DNA of 64,000 nucleotides, from contig OX578282.1 in NCBI GenBank assembly GCA_951217055.1, forward strand, positions 26,937,657 to 27,001,656, written 5' to 3'. Shown in pieces: positions 10,691 through 23,089 of the stretch. A program made the position numbers and the translations under genes. Within the stretch, counting starts at the first letter, position 1. Each line of letters opens with the position of its first letter. Below the pieces are notes generated by a model. That model saw only the letters and a program-made list of their open reading frames with translations, ran no database searches and had not been told where the DNA came from. The DNA comes from Gerris lacustris (Eukaryota; Arthropoda; Insecta; Hemiptera; Gerridae).

Positions 10691-11036
10691 CGTTTTTATT
10701 AGCTTTCTTTCTTGTTTGTTTTGTCCAGTACAAGTCTTGCAATCGATTTTTAACTAACTTCCCGAGTAGCTAGACATTTGAAACTTTTAGAATAGCTAAG
10801 ATGACAATGCATTATTTCAATACTTTCAGCCATCTTTCAGCAGAATTTAATTCGTTCTCAGCAAATTTTGCTGTAAGGAAAGTTAGTTCGGAAAAAATGC
10901 GCAAGTTATTTTATTTGTTTTGACGTACTTATCCCATATTTACGTCTGGATCTTCATTTTGACAGGTTTCAAATTTATGATTTATGACAGAGAATTTAAT
11001 AACTTAGTATATAAAAAGTTCTTTTTATCTTGTAAT
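10690..11036 (+). repeat. Repeat T, second unit with internal deletion
   Basis: Direct tandem copy of the preceding unit. It starts CGTTTTTATTAGCTTTCTTT, keeps the CAATCGATTTTTAACTAACT and CTTTCAGCAGAATT parts, then jumps from the ATTTATGATTTATGACAG region to the terminal AGTATATAAAAAGTTCTTTT. About 370 bp of the unit's middle is missing. Confidence 0.75.
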
Positions 11037-12420
11037 TAAACGATTCAGTTATATAAATAATTCTATGAGTACTAAGTTTAATTAAGTACTTACTATATCA
11101 TTTTTAAGTAAAACAATTCAAAATGCAGCAAATGCTTGTTATGTTCTTTTGAATTTCAGAGGAATACTCTTTTTTGAAGTGTAGAAGTACTTTTTTTTTA
11201 AGCTTTACTTTCTTCATATTTAGTAAAGGGAAAGCATGAGAACGTACTCTTCTTATAATGGCCCTTTGTAACTTGTTACACTACTACTTAAAAAAATTTC
11301 CTTGAGTACTTATATGTTGGACACTTATATGTATATTATCTACCTCTTTTTATTTTTACGTGTGTGCTTCTCAAACACTTATGTCTTCAACTTTTGAGAG
11401 GGTAATTTCTTTCTGTAAAGTTAGTTAAAAAACAAAGTAAAAATATTTTAGATTTTTTAGTAAATTGTTTAAAACTTCTTGCTTGTATGAAATATTATAT
11501 TTTATGCAATGTGGATGATAGAAAACTTATTTTCTTTAGATTGTGTGCGTAAGATGCTTATGGCCTATTTTTGTTATCCTTTGTAAGTTTCTTTTTTTTA
11601 TTATACACTTATCATGCACTTGTAGGTGTGTAGTAGATGTTCTTTGGATGGTTTCCTGAAGATAGTGTGTTCCTTATTGTCTTGCTCTATCTACTTTAGA
11701 AGAAAGAGAAATTTTCGGCACTCAAAAGAAGGCACTCTTACATCTTTTAAAAAAACCTTTTCCAGTGTCTTACCAAAGAGAGTGTTATCTGGCAGTTTGG
11801 ATCTGTTGGGCTTGGGGATGAGGTCTATCTATAAAGAAACGGTTGAGTTGACTCGAAGCTAGAGTCCTTTGTATGGTCGGTAGTTTCAGATATGGATGGA
11901 GTGTCCTGGGCCAGATATACTGGTCTGCCATCTCGTGATTCCGTTGACTGTACTCTCACTGGTCCGTGACCCATACAGTACGTTTCCTCTATCACAGACA
12001 CTGACCGCCCCCAACTTACCTACAATAACCCCTTCCATTACATCCCTTTCTCCTTTATGCTTCTTTATCGACATATATTTCAAGTCAATTTCAGTTCACA
12101 ACTATATAGTATCAGCCCAACTAAGTATCCGATTTCTTTGAGAAGTTTTACGTTAATGCTGTTAAGATCAAATTAAACAAATGAAATATCTAATCATTTA
12201 TTACTTTTCCTTTTTTAAAGGAAAAGTATTGTTTACAGCCAAAAAATCCGAAACCAAGATTTTAACAGAATTATCCGTTATGTGTGTTATTTAAGATTAT
12301 TTGAATTTTTTTTTTTAGCTCGATGTCAATCAGTCTGCCTCTGTGTGTGTGAGTCTGTCTGTGTCACGCATAACTCCCACAGTTATCATGTTTGAGAGCA
12401 AATAATCAGTACTTGCTTGT
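11037..12420. other. Unassigned AT-rich DNA
   Basis: No gene or repeat boundary recognised. Open frames at 11,626-11,862 and 11,896-12,141 have no motif or homologue I recognise. A TGTGTGTGTGAGTCTGTCTGTGTC low-complexity patch lies near 12,340-12,365. Confidence 0.5.
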
Positions 12421-12424
12421 AGTT

Positions 12425-12685
12425 GTGCCGACCGGAAAATCATAAATTTCGTTAACCCATTTCGCTGTCAGCAAAAAAAAAAAAAAAAAAATCCGATAGC
12501 GCTAATATTTGCCGCGGCAACTGGCTTAATTTTATATTTAAAAAAAAAAGTAAGTAGAAAAGTAAGTAAAAAGTAATTATATCTATTTGAAGAGCAACAA
12601 ATCAAAAGAAACATTTTTTATTGGAATAAATGTGGTTGTCTTAGCTTAGCAATAATAAATAATAATTTCGAGGTGAGTCATCACA
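12425..12685 (-). repeat. Dispersed repeat V, copy 1
   Basis: Reverse relative of 15,140-15,362 and 57,600-57,748. Shared parts, read on the minus strand, include CCACATTTATTCCAATA, TGATTTGTTG, AATAGATATAATT, AATTTACTTA and a T tract followed by TTAAGCC and TTAACG. An A19 tract is included. The flank facing the V start carries TTCGAGGT-like sequence, as in copy 2. Confidence 0.6.
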
Positions 12686-12734
12686 GATACTCGATTATAT
12701 AAATGATAGGGTAGTGGTAACAAAATTAATTAAA

Positions 12735-13298
12735 AAATAGTCTGTCAGTGTGGCACATAGATCATCGCATCCTATCACGTACTTTATTGATTTGATGCTT
12801 TTACAAGCCATTATTGTCTAATTTGTTTAATTGTTTACCCCGTATTTTTAATCTTTCAAAATAGTTTTGATTTTTTACATGAGTTAAAGTATCAATTTAG
12901 CAAAAGTTAAAGAGTGTATACGGTTCAAATTAATCTGGGACTATCTGCGGGTTACTTTCGATTAAATTATAAAAGTTTCAAACAAATCAGAAGTACTTTT
13001 AAAGCTATAGGTGTAAATAAATGTATGTTTGTGCGCATCTGGAAGAGAAACATATGAGCGCAGAAGGTTGAAACATATATGGGACCAACAATGAGCTAAT
13101 TCTGACCTAACATACAAATTTCATTAAAATCGGACGTGTAGTTTTTAAAATATGTTGGTTCGCAAAAATTGAACGACAGACCGACCGACAGACAGACGCG
13201 GAACCAAAAATGTTCCCTGATGTCTGAAACGGATTTCTGTCTTGGAAAAATAGGACGCGAGGAAGCTATATGTGCCACACTAATTGTCAGACTATTTT
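12735..13298. mobile_element. W element, copy 1, with inverted ends
   Basis: Left end AAAATAGTCTG..TCAGTGTGGCACATAG, right end the inverted form ATGTGCCACACTAATTGTCAGACTATTTT, so about 35 bp of imperfect terminal inverted repeat bounds 564 bp. Inside are TTTTGATTTTTTACATGA, a GACCGACAGACAGACG tract, and TGTTCCCTGATGTCTGAAAC. Relatives lie at 49,625-50,600 and 55,381-56,084. The tip is also one end of family Z. No coding capacity. Confidence 0.7.
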
Positions 13299-13924
13299 AT
13301 AATTATTGAAATTGTGTTGTTAAATAAAAACATAAATAAAATGAAATATTCCGCTTCCTTAGAACACAAAAGAGGATAAACTTTTCACCCTCCCACTGTT
13401 TAACCATGAATATAATATATCCCCTTTACCGGTATTGTAAAGCAATGGAATAAGGAAAACTGGTCTGCATACTTGTAAATCAAACTCGGGGCACTTGCAG
13501 CTAAGGGATCCGGCCTAGCAACTTCCTGTATCCCCTTCTTCTTCATAACTTGCCAGCAGGACTAAGCCACAATAATTAATGGTCTGCAGAATTCAAAAAA
13601 ATACTTCCGCACCCTCATCCTTCTTTAAATTCTCCTTGCTTTATTTCCCCTATCCAGATAAGAGAGTAACAAAAGAATTGATACTAAGTGCTTTTCTTTT
13701 GGCAGGTTATTCAGCTAACGCAAATAGTGTCAGGCGGCGAATAACCGTCACTACTTACCTACGTTAATCTGATTATAATATAAGTAGTGTCCTTAAAAGT
13801 TTATTTGACATCGTCCTTCTGTCTCCTCTAATATACCATTATACCCCAATCATCTAACTTCTATTATTTAAGCCCGAAGCCCCAGATTATTTCCACCGTT
13901 TGCGCTCTTTAAATTATGCTGGAT
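13299..13924. other. Unassigned DNA, no gene seen
   Basis: Slightly less AT-rich than average. The 62-codon open frame at 13,579 has no recognisable motif. No repeat match was noticed within the window. Confidence 0.45.
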
Positions 13925-13927
13925 TAA

Positions 13928-14887
13928 GGCCTCTTTCACACGAGGCAACTTAGTTGATTCAACTTCTCTTCCCAACGGGAGGTTAGTACGATTTTAGGAC
14001 CCAAGGAAGCAGGAGTACCTACTTCTTGTGCTTGCTCTTCTGCAAGAAGAGAAAAAAAATTGGTTGTGTGTGAAGTCTCACGTAAAAGGGTTTCGTTGGT
14101 TTTATGAATAGAAAATTAGTTAGTATAAGGGTATAAAGGTACTCAAAAGGTTGATGTTTTTTTACAAAATGACAAGAAAAATGAACAAATTTCCACAAGT
14201 GTTATATATTTTTGTAATCTACTCTTCAATGCCTTTCATTTGATACCCCACTCAAAATTTAAAGAAAAAAAAAAAAATCGCGTGACATGAATTATCCGTC
14301 ATTTTAAATTTGAACAGCGGATAATTTTGAGTTCGCTATATTTTTCCTGTGTGCGCATCAAAGCGATCTTTAATACTGGAAAGTTTCAAGTATTTATCTC
14401 TTTTAATTCAAAAGTTATTGGAACCGTACAGAGTACAGAGTGACAGACGAAACTATATAAGGGTTTCTTTTCTTTGGTTTTACCAACGAAACCATAAAAA
14501 GGAGGAAATCTAGTCGAAGAATGTGGGTTCATCCCTTGTTTGAGTCGGGAAACGGACGCTTTCTCACAATTATACTAAACCACGAGGATAGATTATTCAA
14601 TTTAATTGGAAGAGAAAGTAGAATCCATATCAAACAAGTACATTTGACTCAACTAAGTTGACTGGTGTGAAGGGCCTAATGCCTTGTAGTGTCTTATTAG
14701 TTGAATCAACTAGTTAGGATGAGAACGTGAGCGGCACATTTGCCTGGCTCCCTAGTTGCCTGGGCGGACGAGTTGACTCGTGTGAAGGGGTTCGGGCGAT
14801 TCCTTAACATTTGCTACCCCGCTACACTCCTTTTCAACCGCCAGTCAACTAGTTGAATCAACTAAGTTGCCTCGTGTGAAAGAGGCC
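13928..14887. mobile_element. 960-bp MITE of PIF/Harbinger type
   Basis: Perfect 36-bp terminal inverted repeats (13,928-13,963 and 14,852-14,887) begin GGCCTCTTTCACACGAGGCA. The flanking bases are TAA on both sides (13,925-13,927 and 14,888-14,890). A 3-bp TWA duplication with ends starting GG is the PIF/Harbinger signature. Degenerate copies of the end motif (GTGTGAAGGGCCTAA, GAGTTGACTCGTGTGAAGGG, GTTGAATCAACTAGTT) recur near 14,650-14,790. An inner inverted pair, GGGTTTCGTTGGTTTT near 14,085 and TTTTACCAACGAAACC near 14,480, with a GTGACAGACGAAAC tract suggests a second old element nested inside. No transposase remains. Confidence 0.75.
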
Positions 14888-14934
14888 TAATACTTCAATT
14901 CGTGTAAAAAATAAAAAAAAATGTTGACAGTTTG

Positions 14935-15048
14935 AAAAGCGGAAGAAAAATTAATTTTGAATAAATAAATTTGACAATAATAGGTTATAAAATCATAAAA
15001 TAATTAAATTATACGAAATAAGACGCGAGGAAGCTTGTGCCACACTAT
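14935..15048 (+). repeat. Partial W/Z tip
   Basis: ATTTGACAATAATAGGT... followed by GACGCGAGGAAGCTTGTGCCACACTA matches the right end of the W copy at 55,980-56,080. The rest of the element is missing. Confidence 0.55.
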
Positions 15049-15139
15049 TTTTCGAACTTTCTCTCTTTCTATAAATTTTTCCCTTTATTTTAATCGTCAT
15101 ATTAGATTATTTATTGTGGGAAAAATATTTATTTTAATA

Positions 15140-15362
15140 TGGTAGCTTCGAGGTACGTCGACGGCGTACCTCGAAATAATTTGTTATTGCTAAGTTAAGT
15201 CCACCACATTTATTCCAATATAATTAAATGTATGTATTGATTTGTTGGTCTGCAAATAGATATAATTCCTTGTCTAAATTAATTTACTTAATTTTGATTT
15301 TTTTTTTTTTTTTTTTTTTTTTGTAAATATAAAATTAAGCCCGCTTCCACGGGGTTAACGGC
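15140..15362 (+). repeat. Dispersed repeat V, copy 2, with palindrome
   Basis: Contains CCACATTTATTCCAATATAA, TGATTTGTTGGTCTGCAAAT, AATTTACTTAATTTT, a T23 tract and a TTAAGCCCGCTTCCACGGGG end, matching 57,600-57,748 and, reversed, 12,425-12,685. At its left is an 11-bp-arm perfect hairpin, TTCGAGGTACG, loop TCGACGG, then CGTACCTCGAA. Confidence 0.65.
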
Positions 15363-15623
15363 TTGTATTATATTATATATAAACAAAGTATAATTTTTTA
15401 TAAAAAGTTAGAATGTTTTTTAATATCTTAAAAACATAGTTGGTTTTGCCTTAACAATTCTATAATGTATTTAAGTTTATTTGCCATTTTGTTTATGTTA
15501 TAGACACATTTATCTGAAAAAGTGCGTTTTTTCCAAATAATGCCCTGGCTGTCGTATGTAGCCTATGGAGACGTGATTGACTTGTATGAGAATGTTTTGT
15601 TGAAGTTTTTCGGACCGATTTTT

Positions 15624-16512
15624 GGTACGAAGTTCCTTATGGCACGTTCTGGAGGGCTCCAGAACGGGCGGGAGTGAATCCGAATCACAAAATCACCGTA
15701 ACAAACCAAGCGTCACGAAATCTATCGATGACGATAACTTGAGTAAAAGATGACCGAGCTAGTTGAAATTTGGTGTTTATTTTACCAATGCCCAGGCTGA
15801 GTTCGTTGGACTACGTTATCCTTCCAAGCTTTCACTCCCAACGCTCAAAGCTTCAAATTTAAAATTGGTCTTTTAGGACGGGAAAAAATTCTAACTTCTA
15901 TCTATTTAATGAGACAAACAACTTTTCTAAATAAATGTTTTTAGTTAAATGACCACCGACACTGCTATGATGTGATAAAGATCGCTAAATTTATTAAAGC
16001 GGAACTAAACCTTTAAAATAAAGAAAACAACATTTTTACCGATATCATACGCTCTAATGTAACGATTTTAATAAAACTTCTTACCCATCGTCTAAAGTAC
16101 AATTAGAACAGACATGTAAAATTTCAACTTAATACAAGCTGATGTTTTTGAGTAGGGAAGAGATATATTTTATAATATTTTAAATTAGTAGGCCGGGTAG
16201 ATAGAAGGCAGATCTATTTCCTACCAACTACAAACATACCCTTAAACTATAAACTCATCATGATTAACTTTTTTCTCAATATTCAATACATATTTATTGT
16301 AAGACGCTTGCTTTAATGATACAAATAATGATTTTCTTTTAATTTTGTCTTAACTCCGCTAGGTACAAACAGTTAGTTACTTTTAATTTTGTCTCTTTTC
16401 TAACTCCGCCATGTATAAGAAGTTAGCAACGTATACGTACTTAGCAGTGTGATTTTATAATTTATATTTAATGAAAAATGTAAGGAACTTCGTGTCCCGC
16501 GACACCACACGG
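15624..16512. mobile_element. Y element, copy 1
   Basis: Starts GGTACGAAGTTCCTTATGGC after a short T run, and near its right end has the inverted motif TAAGGAACTTCG followed by GTCCCGCGACACCACAC and a T23 run. Copies at 33,492-34,384 and 53,640-54,438 align along the whole length; this one has lost about 14 bases at the right end motif. A core of about 270 bp (15,730-16,000) is shared with family Z. No coding capacity. Confidence 0.8.
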
Positions 16513-18130
16513 ATTTTTTTTTTTTTTTTTTTTTTTAAGGAAAGTGTGAGAGCGAACTCTTCTTATAATTTTGCTTTGTAATTTAAAAACTGAAATAACT
16601 ATAATTTGGACTGAGATATTATAGAATTATCAGAAGAAAGGATACAAAAAAGTAAAAAAAAAAATGGTTGTAGAAAACTTGGTCACAAAAGCGCTCAAAG
16701 ATGAAACTTGAAAGATACAAAAATACCTTTAAGATACGAGTTTCAATTAAAAACTTTGCCACATAAAACCCTCACGATAACACAAAATCTTGACTTATCT
16801 AAACAACCTTTGTATTTCTCTGCTTTTTCTTCCAAGGGGGGGGGGGGGGGAGGGGGATTTGCTCCGATTCTTGATAGAACAAAAGAGACACAAGTTAAAA
16901 TGTGGGGGGCAGAAAGATCTGGCCGAGATTTCCGCACTAAATATCCACTGATAAGATTCATAAAATTACTGAAATTTTCTGGAAAGCAGTTCTTTCCTTT
17001 TTAGTTTAATAAATTTTAACCAAATACAATAAAAGATTCCGAAATAAAGATAAAAAAAAGTCACCATAATTTCACCTTAATAATTGAGAATTCGTAAAAT
17101 GACCACCAAATTGTTATAATTACTTTTTTCATTAAGTTTTGACCATTATATTTGATAATCAGCCAAATTAAGTAATAAAGTATTCTTTAATAATTATGAA
17201 TTAGAAACATTTTTTTAAGTTGTACCTCTTCAATTAATGCCTGATTTTACAATTGCTAAATAACAAGCTGCAATAATTGATTAACTCCTGTTTTTTTGTT
17301 TGAGTATCTACGATTTAAATATTACATTACAAATTTAAATTTAGATTCAGAATGTACATTAGGATAAACTAAATAATTAAGTTTTAAATGAATAAATAAA
17401 GTTATAATTTCCTTGATAAAGGGTTGAGTCAATTTTTTTATCTACAGAATCACTGGGAAACTTAAACTTGACTGAAAAATATTATGATTAATCCTTTTAG
17501 AGCAAGTTTTATTAATTAAATAATCATTACTAATACTAAGAAAAACAATTTAAAAATTATTTTGATATTATTACAAAAATGTTACTTTTATCTGACAAAT
17601 AAATTAGTATGTATAGAAAAAGTAACTCGCACGTGAAAAGTTGACATTGACGAGTCTAAATATATTTAAATAATACAAAATAAGTAGAAAGTACAATAAT
17701 TAACATAAAGTTATGTAGAAAAAGTGCCTCGTTTGTGAAAAGTTGACATTGATGAGTTTAAATTAAGTGAAATTATTCAATGGAAAAGAAAATAATAATA
17801 ATGTTTGAATTTATTGTTACGATTTTAAAAAAATTGTCCCAGACAACTCTTGTGCTTTTTTCCGCTAATATTGCGTTTATAGCGTCAAAATTACACCCAA
17901 AAAATGTCCCCCCCCCCACAACCACCGTATATTGGCTAGTCCTAAAATTATGAAATAATTTATGCAAATTCCTTATGGTAGGGCGATGAAAATTGCCAGA
18001 GAAAAATTAATTTAACTTTTTGTTATTACCGATCAAAATAATTAATACCCCCCCAGGGAATCGAGCCATAGGGACATCTACTCTACTCTCCTTACTTTAT
18101 ACAATTTTTTTTATTTTTTTGGGGTCATCC
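16513..18130. other. Unassigned AT-rich DNA, one G run, one tandem duplication
   Basis: A run of about 14 G at 16,838-16,851 lies inside a chance frame. At 17,611-17,665 and 17,714-17,765 a stretch of about 50 bp is repeated with a 103-bp period (AGAAAAAGT..CTCG, GTGAAAAGTTGACATTGA, GAGT..AAAT). A C9 run lies near 17,911. No gene seen. Confidence 0.5.
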
Positions 18131-18141
18131 ATTTAAATTTG

Positions 18142-18690
18142 TTTTGCTTCCGAGCTTACCGAAGGTAACGGAAGCATTGTGTTCACTTTTGAGAACGAAA
18201 AACTTTTATGTCTCCGATTTTAAAAATTCCAAGACAGAAATCCGTTCCACACAGGGAACTTTTTTGGTCTCGTGTCAGTATTTCTGTCTGTCGGTCTTTG
18301 TGTCCGCGAATTATGAAACTTGAGACAATAACTTGAGTAAATGTCGACCGATTTGGATGAAATTTGGTAGGCATGTTCATTTTACAAATGCCCCGGACGA
18401 GTTCGTTGAACAACGTTATCCAACTAAACGTTCACGAGCAACGCTCGCGTAAACCTGAACTTCAAATTTAAAATTGAAATTTTAGATCGGGAAAAAAATC
18501 TAACTTCATCTATTCAATGAGAAAACCATTTTTTCAAATACAATTTTATTAGTATAACCAACAGCGAACCATTTATTTATAGTTTTTACTCAATAAACAA
18601 TAGAACAATCATTTTAATGGTAATATAACAATAAAGTACATGACAGGGTGTGAGGAAGCTATGTGCCACACTAATTGGCAGTCCATTTTT
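18142..18690 (+). mobile_element. Z element, copy 1
   Basis: One end is the bulged hairpin GCTTCCGAGCTTACC-GAA-GGTAACGGAAGC; the other is GAGGAAGCTATGTGCCACAC followed by TAATTGGCAGTCC, the W-type tip. Copies in reverse orientation lie at 39,884-40,445 and 56,748-57,307. Inside are CCAAGACAGAAATCCGTT, a Tyr-free CTGTCTGTCGG tract, and the core ACTTGAGTAAATGTCGACCG ... CAACGCTCGCGTAAAC shared with Y. No coding capacity; the 76-codon frame on the minus strand is a frame through the repeat. Confidence 0.75.
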
Positions 18691-18959
18691 TTTACATTCG
18701 TTTTGGGGGGAAATGAAAAATAAAAAATTTATGGCTTAAAATTATAATGTTTTTTCTGATAAACATAAATCTAGTTCCAGAGAATACCATGGCCGGATGG
18801 GGAAATAATAAAATTTTATTTCAGCATATAATAAGCTATATGCCAAATAACCTACACTAACCCCTTTAAAGAGTAGGTATACTTGGATGCAAGTATTTTC
18901 CCCGTGATTTTTATTTCGTATTCACTATCTTATTATGTTTACCTAATGTAAATTATGTT

Positions 18960-19290
18960 AATAGAACAAACACAGTCGCATTCCTAGATAACAGAAATAG
19001 CAATTTATTCATTTGTAAAAAATAAAAGTGACTTGTACAAATGTGAATAGAATTGTAGATATTTAATCTATGTCTAGATGAAGATCTCAAGGTTAATACT
19101 TTTACTTTGATAATAAAAACATTCTTAACATGTAATTTTAAAGCGATCTAATTTGTCTTTGTTCTTGTTACAGGTAAGATTCAGTGTATTGTTCTTACGA
19201 GGCCTCGTTACCAGCTGACCTCGTACTTTCCAACTATGTAAGTTATTTTCTATGTAATGGTTTAGTTTCTATTGTCGTGCTCACGAATTA
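18960..19290 (+). repeat. Dispersed repeat Q, uninterrupted copy
   Basis: Matches 4870-5142 and then 5979-6015, bridging the LINE insertion there. It therefore shows what the target looked like before the LINE arrived, apart from about 20 bases near 19,233-19,254 that the other copy lacks. Confidence 0.75.
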
Positions 19291-20640
19291 GACCATTAGT
19301 TGAAAAATCGAACTGTTATTCTATTTTTGGAGGTAATTTGTTATCCCGTAGAGTTAAGGATATGATGATATTATTCCGAGTGGCTCTCACGACTCTTTCT
19401 GAAACTTAACTACCAACAATGAAGATCTATATGTCTGATTTCCGAATAGATGACACTTGATCCTCACTAACGTCTTATTGAGGAGCCTAAGAGTTCTTCA
19501 TTTTAGACACTAGGGATTTTAATAGTTTGTCTCACGAGTGTTTGTCTCCAAATTGACCGAATTCGGACGAAATTCTGCACACAGGAGTGTCTCAGCAGTT
19601 TTTGGAAATTTAACCCTTTATATTTTAAAGATGCCAGCTAATATGGTGGACGACTAAACATAAAGGTTTTATTCATTATGACATGTTATACATCAATTTA
19701 AAGGTTTTGAACGTTATACATCAATTTGAAAATGTTCAAAAGAATATTTGGCTATTATTAAAAAATTTGTTTGCCTGCATTTTGAAAAGTTGGTTTATCT
19801 TCCTTAAATTCTATTACATTTGTTTAGTATCCCTCCAGTAATTACTCGCACTTCTTTTATATTGTTTTATATTATTCCCTCCAGTAATTACTCGCAATTC
19901 TTTTATATTTCTTTTATATGTTTTTTTGCAAATAAAAAATAACACTATTTCAGATCCATGAATAGATATGAACAAAGTATACAATTCCCGTTAGATCATT
20001 CTATTCCTTATTTAAAATTCTATTTCCTGAGTCTGTCAAAAATTTAGTTTTGGTTTTAAACCATCATTTTCCTAAATTTATATCCTCTAAAAAGAAAAGT
20101 TGTAGGGAACTAAAGTGGGACAAAAACAAATTGTGTATTTTTCATAATCATTATTGTAGATTATTTTGTATTAATATATTTAATATAACTAAAAAGAATA
20201 TATAAATATATATATATATTTTTTTTTTTTTTTTACTTGTAAACGAGTGCTCATAAATTCAACTGGATTTGTAGAAGAATATTAACTGATTTAATTTATT
20301 TTCATAAATCAACTACATATTGTAATGTAAAAATATTTTTTTCTTATTCCACATTCAATATATATTTTGCTCTCGCAGCATTCAATTGCATGTGTATTTA
20401 TTCATGTCATTTTTCATTGTTTATTTTCTTTTCTATTGAGAAAGTTTTAAAATGTTACAATACTGATTTGTTCATTATAAATTTCATTACATTGTAGTTT
20501 TCTCTTACAGACATTATTAAATAATTTTAAAATATAATTTATAAAACGTCCGTGTTTTGAGTATTTCAATATAAAATCTATTAATAAAAGGAAATTATTC
20601 TCTATGAGTAGAAAAAAAGTGTTTTGTCAAAGTTTATATA
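19291..20640. other. AT-rich DNA with short tandem repeats
   Basis: Two tandem copies of a 46-bp unit, CCCTCCAGTAATTACTCGCA..., occupy 19,831-19,916. GTTATACATCAATTT is also repeated near 19,685-19,728. A TA/T-rich block lies at 20,205-20,235. No gene seen. Confidence 0.55.
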
Positions 20641-20644
20641 TTAT

Positions 20645-21345
20645 ATTCTAACTGGGTTCTCGTGCTTTGCTACGGAATGCGTTATTTTTAATGGATATAT
20701 ATTTTTGTTAAATTTAATAAATACCGCCAAATAGAGTGGCAATATTTTGTCACTAATATCTATATACCCTCCATATAACAAATATAATTATAAAATTACC
20801 TTTCTTAGTTTTTAATTATGTAGCTACTAGAAATAATTTCCAGTAGCCATTCAATTTTTAAGTTTTTGGTAGTATTCATACTACGGAAAGTTTAAATTTT
20901 AATTTAAATCATATTATAATGATTATTTCCCTTCTTATTTTTGATTATGTGGCGACTAGAAATAATTTTCAGGAAAAGAAAAGGTCTTACTCTAAAAGTG
21001 TGTTTTAAATACTCATATGGTCGCTGTCATAAATCAAAATGGCCGATTGGAAAACTATTTCACTAGAGTTGTTTCTGTCATAAAAGGAAGCTAACATCCA
21101 AATTTAAAGGTTCTTGAAAAATTGGAACCGGATATGTCATGGCAAATTTTGCTTATAAATTGGTCGCTTGAATGAACTGTTATATTGAATCAAGTGCGTA
21201 GTTTCTAAAACTTTTTCTTAGCGAGTACCTATGCGCAAAGAGGAACACATCTACTACATTTTATTCATATAGGTCCAGTGGTTCCAGAGGTATCTTGATG
21301 AGTTAGTCAGCCACTCAGTGTGTTATTTAATTTTGTGGATTTTAA
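20645..21345 (+). repeat. Dispersed repeat S, copy 2
   Basis: Starts CTAACTGGGTTCTCGTGCTT and TGCTACGGAATGCG, ends TAGGTCCAGTGGTTCCAGAG...GTCAGCCACTCAGTGTG, matching 6440-7020 reversed. Inside, a block with GATTATGT..C.ACTAGAAATAATTT occurs twice (about 20,812-20,850 and 20,940-20,975). Ends of this style (CTAGCTGG..CGTGCTTCGCTACGG) are common at insect retroelement and MITE termini; I cannot name the family. Confidence 0.55.
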
Positions 21346-23089
21346 TAATGCTTAGTATTCAGTAGAGACCACTTATTATCTGCCTACTTAGCCGGTCACT
21401 TTTGTTAACATCTGTGTCATAATATGCTTGTGAGAGGAATAATACTCTTTGAAAATTCATTCACTGAAATTAGAATAAAAATTGAAATATACTTAATTTA
21501 TTAAAATTAAATTATTCTTCAGAACTTATATAATCAGGTTATTTAAATTCAATAGTATTCTAGTATATCTATAAAGTTTGGGAGAAGTATGAGGTATTCA
21601 TGTAGTTTGAAGGTCTCTTTGAAGCAGAAGACATAAAGTATATGAAGTAGTTTCAAGTTCTAGTGCATTTGTAGAATATATTTGCTCTCTCTCTCTCTCT
21701 CTGAATGGTAAGATTTAATCAAAAAGCAAGACCCCTCTCGACCAACATACAAATATTATATTTAGACAATAAAATTGCTTGTGGGCAGATGGCGGACCCA
21801 ATAAAGGGCGGCAGTGTCGTGCCCGGAATCCCTAAAACCTTTCCAGCCTTGAACAAGTTTCCTCTTCTCTCTGTGGAATTGCTTGGGTCCTATCCGTGAA
21901 CTTAAATATTGTCTCTTAGGCACATGTGGATTTTCATTTAAACCTGAAAAGTTTTAAAAGGGTGTAATATCATACAATTAGTCTTATTTGACTTTTAGGA
22001 ACTTGATCATTATAAGGAAGATAAAACGTTGTTGGAATTGTTTGTAACTTCTTTCTTATTTTATTTAATTCCTTTTATGGTTTTAAGTTACTTATTAAAT
22101 TTAATCAAACCTTCTTAAGGAATCATTTTTATTTTATGCATTTAAATTTATTTTTAACGATTTTGATTAAAGCATTTCTAATTGTAATCTATTTATTTAA
22201 AAAAGAAAGTATCTCCAAGTTTGTGTTCATGAGAAGTTATCTTTAATAAACTTCTTTTTTTAGATAAAACAATGAGTCCTCAGTTGATGTGTTGTCTATT
22301 TCAATAGGAAAAAATAAATTGTTTAAACGATTTCTTATCGTTTAACTGACTCAAGATGTGATTTCATTTCTAGAAGAGAGAAAAGTGCTCCTTTTTAAAA
22401 AAAAAATTAAAAAAATAATAAATAAATATATAAACCGCTATATCTCGAAAACAAAACGTCCTTTTTTTACTCCATTTTGGGGCGTAAATCGATAAAATCC
22501 TGATGCATCCCTCACAAGCATACATCGTAAATTTCAATCCTACTTCAGAATAAAATTTTGTTGAAAACATAGATAAAATCTCCTTGACCCATAGATTTCA
22601 CAATAAGATAAATGAATGGATATAATCTCAACAAATGAACCACAATAAACTTTAGTTGGCATGGCTTAAAGCGACATCAATTATAATTAATTATATCGGC
22701 TTAGGAAGACCAAATAATTGAATCCAGAGTGAAAAAGTGGTCGGCTAAAAGGACTAGTGGTCTAGAATCCTCTAATAGCCTTCCACGATGCTCTCTTGAT
22801 TAGTATCTCTAAGCGTTCCTATATCTCACTTGCCATAATTTCACCTCAAAATTTGACAAATAAATAATGCTCATTAATGGGACGTCTCCGACAAAATACA
22901 GCTTGTTAGTTACAGGCTGTAAGCCTGAATACAGTTGTTACCTTTTTAATTTAGTATGCAATTCATTATATCTAATTGCAAGTTCTACTACTTTAATTTG
23001 TTGTTTTATTTTTATTATTCTAAACATTTTATTTTAATATGATATATATATACACATATTATATAAATATATATATATATATATAATAA
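21346..23089. other. Unassigned AT-rich DNA
   Basis: A (CT)n patch lies near 21,686-21,702 and a TA-rich block at 23,040-23,085. Open frames show no motif. No gene seen. Confidence 0.5.

Noticed and set aside
18183..18413. Frames with Lys-Phe-His-x-Asn-Arg-Ser-Thr-Phe words (also at 40,224 and 57,106)
   Set aside because: These words recur in many predicted insect proteins because the underlying noncoding repeat is common; the frames are not conserved between the three Z copies.
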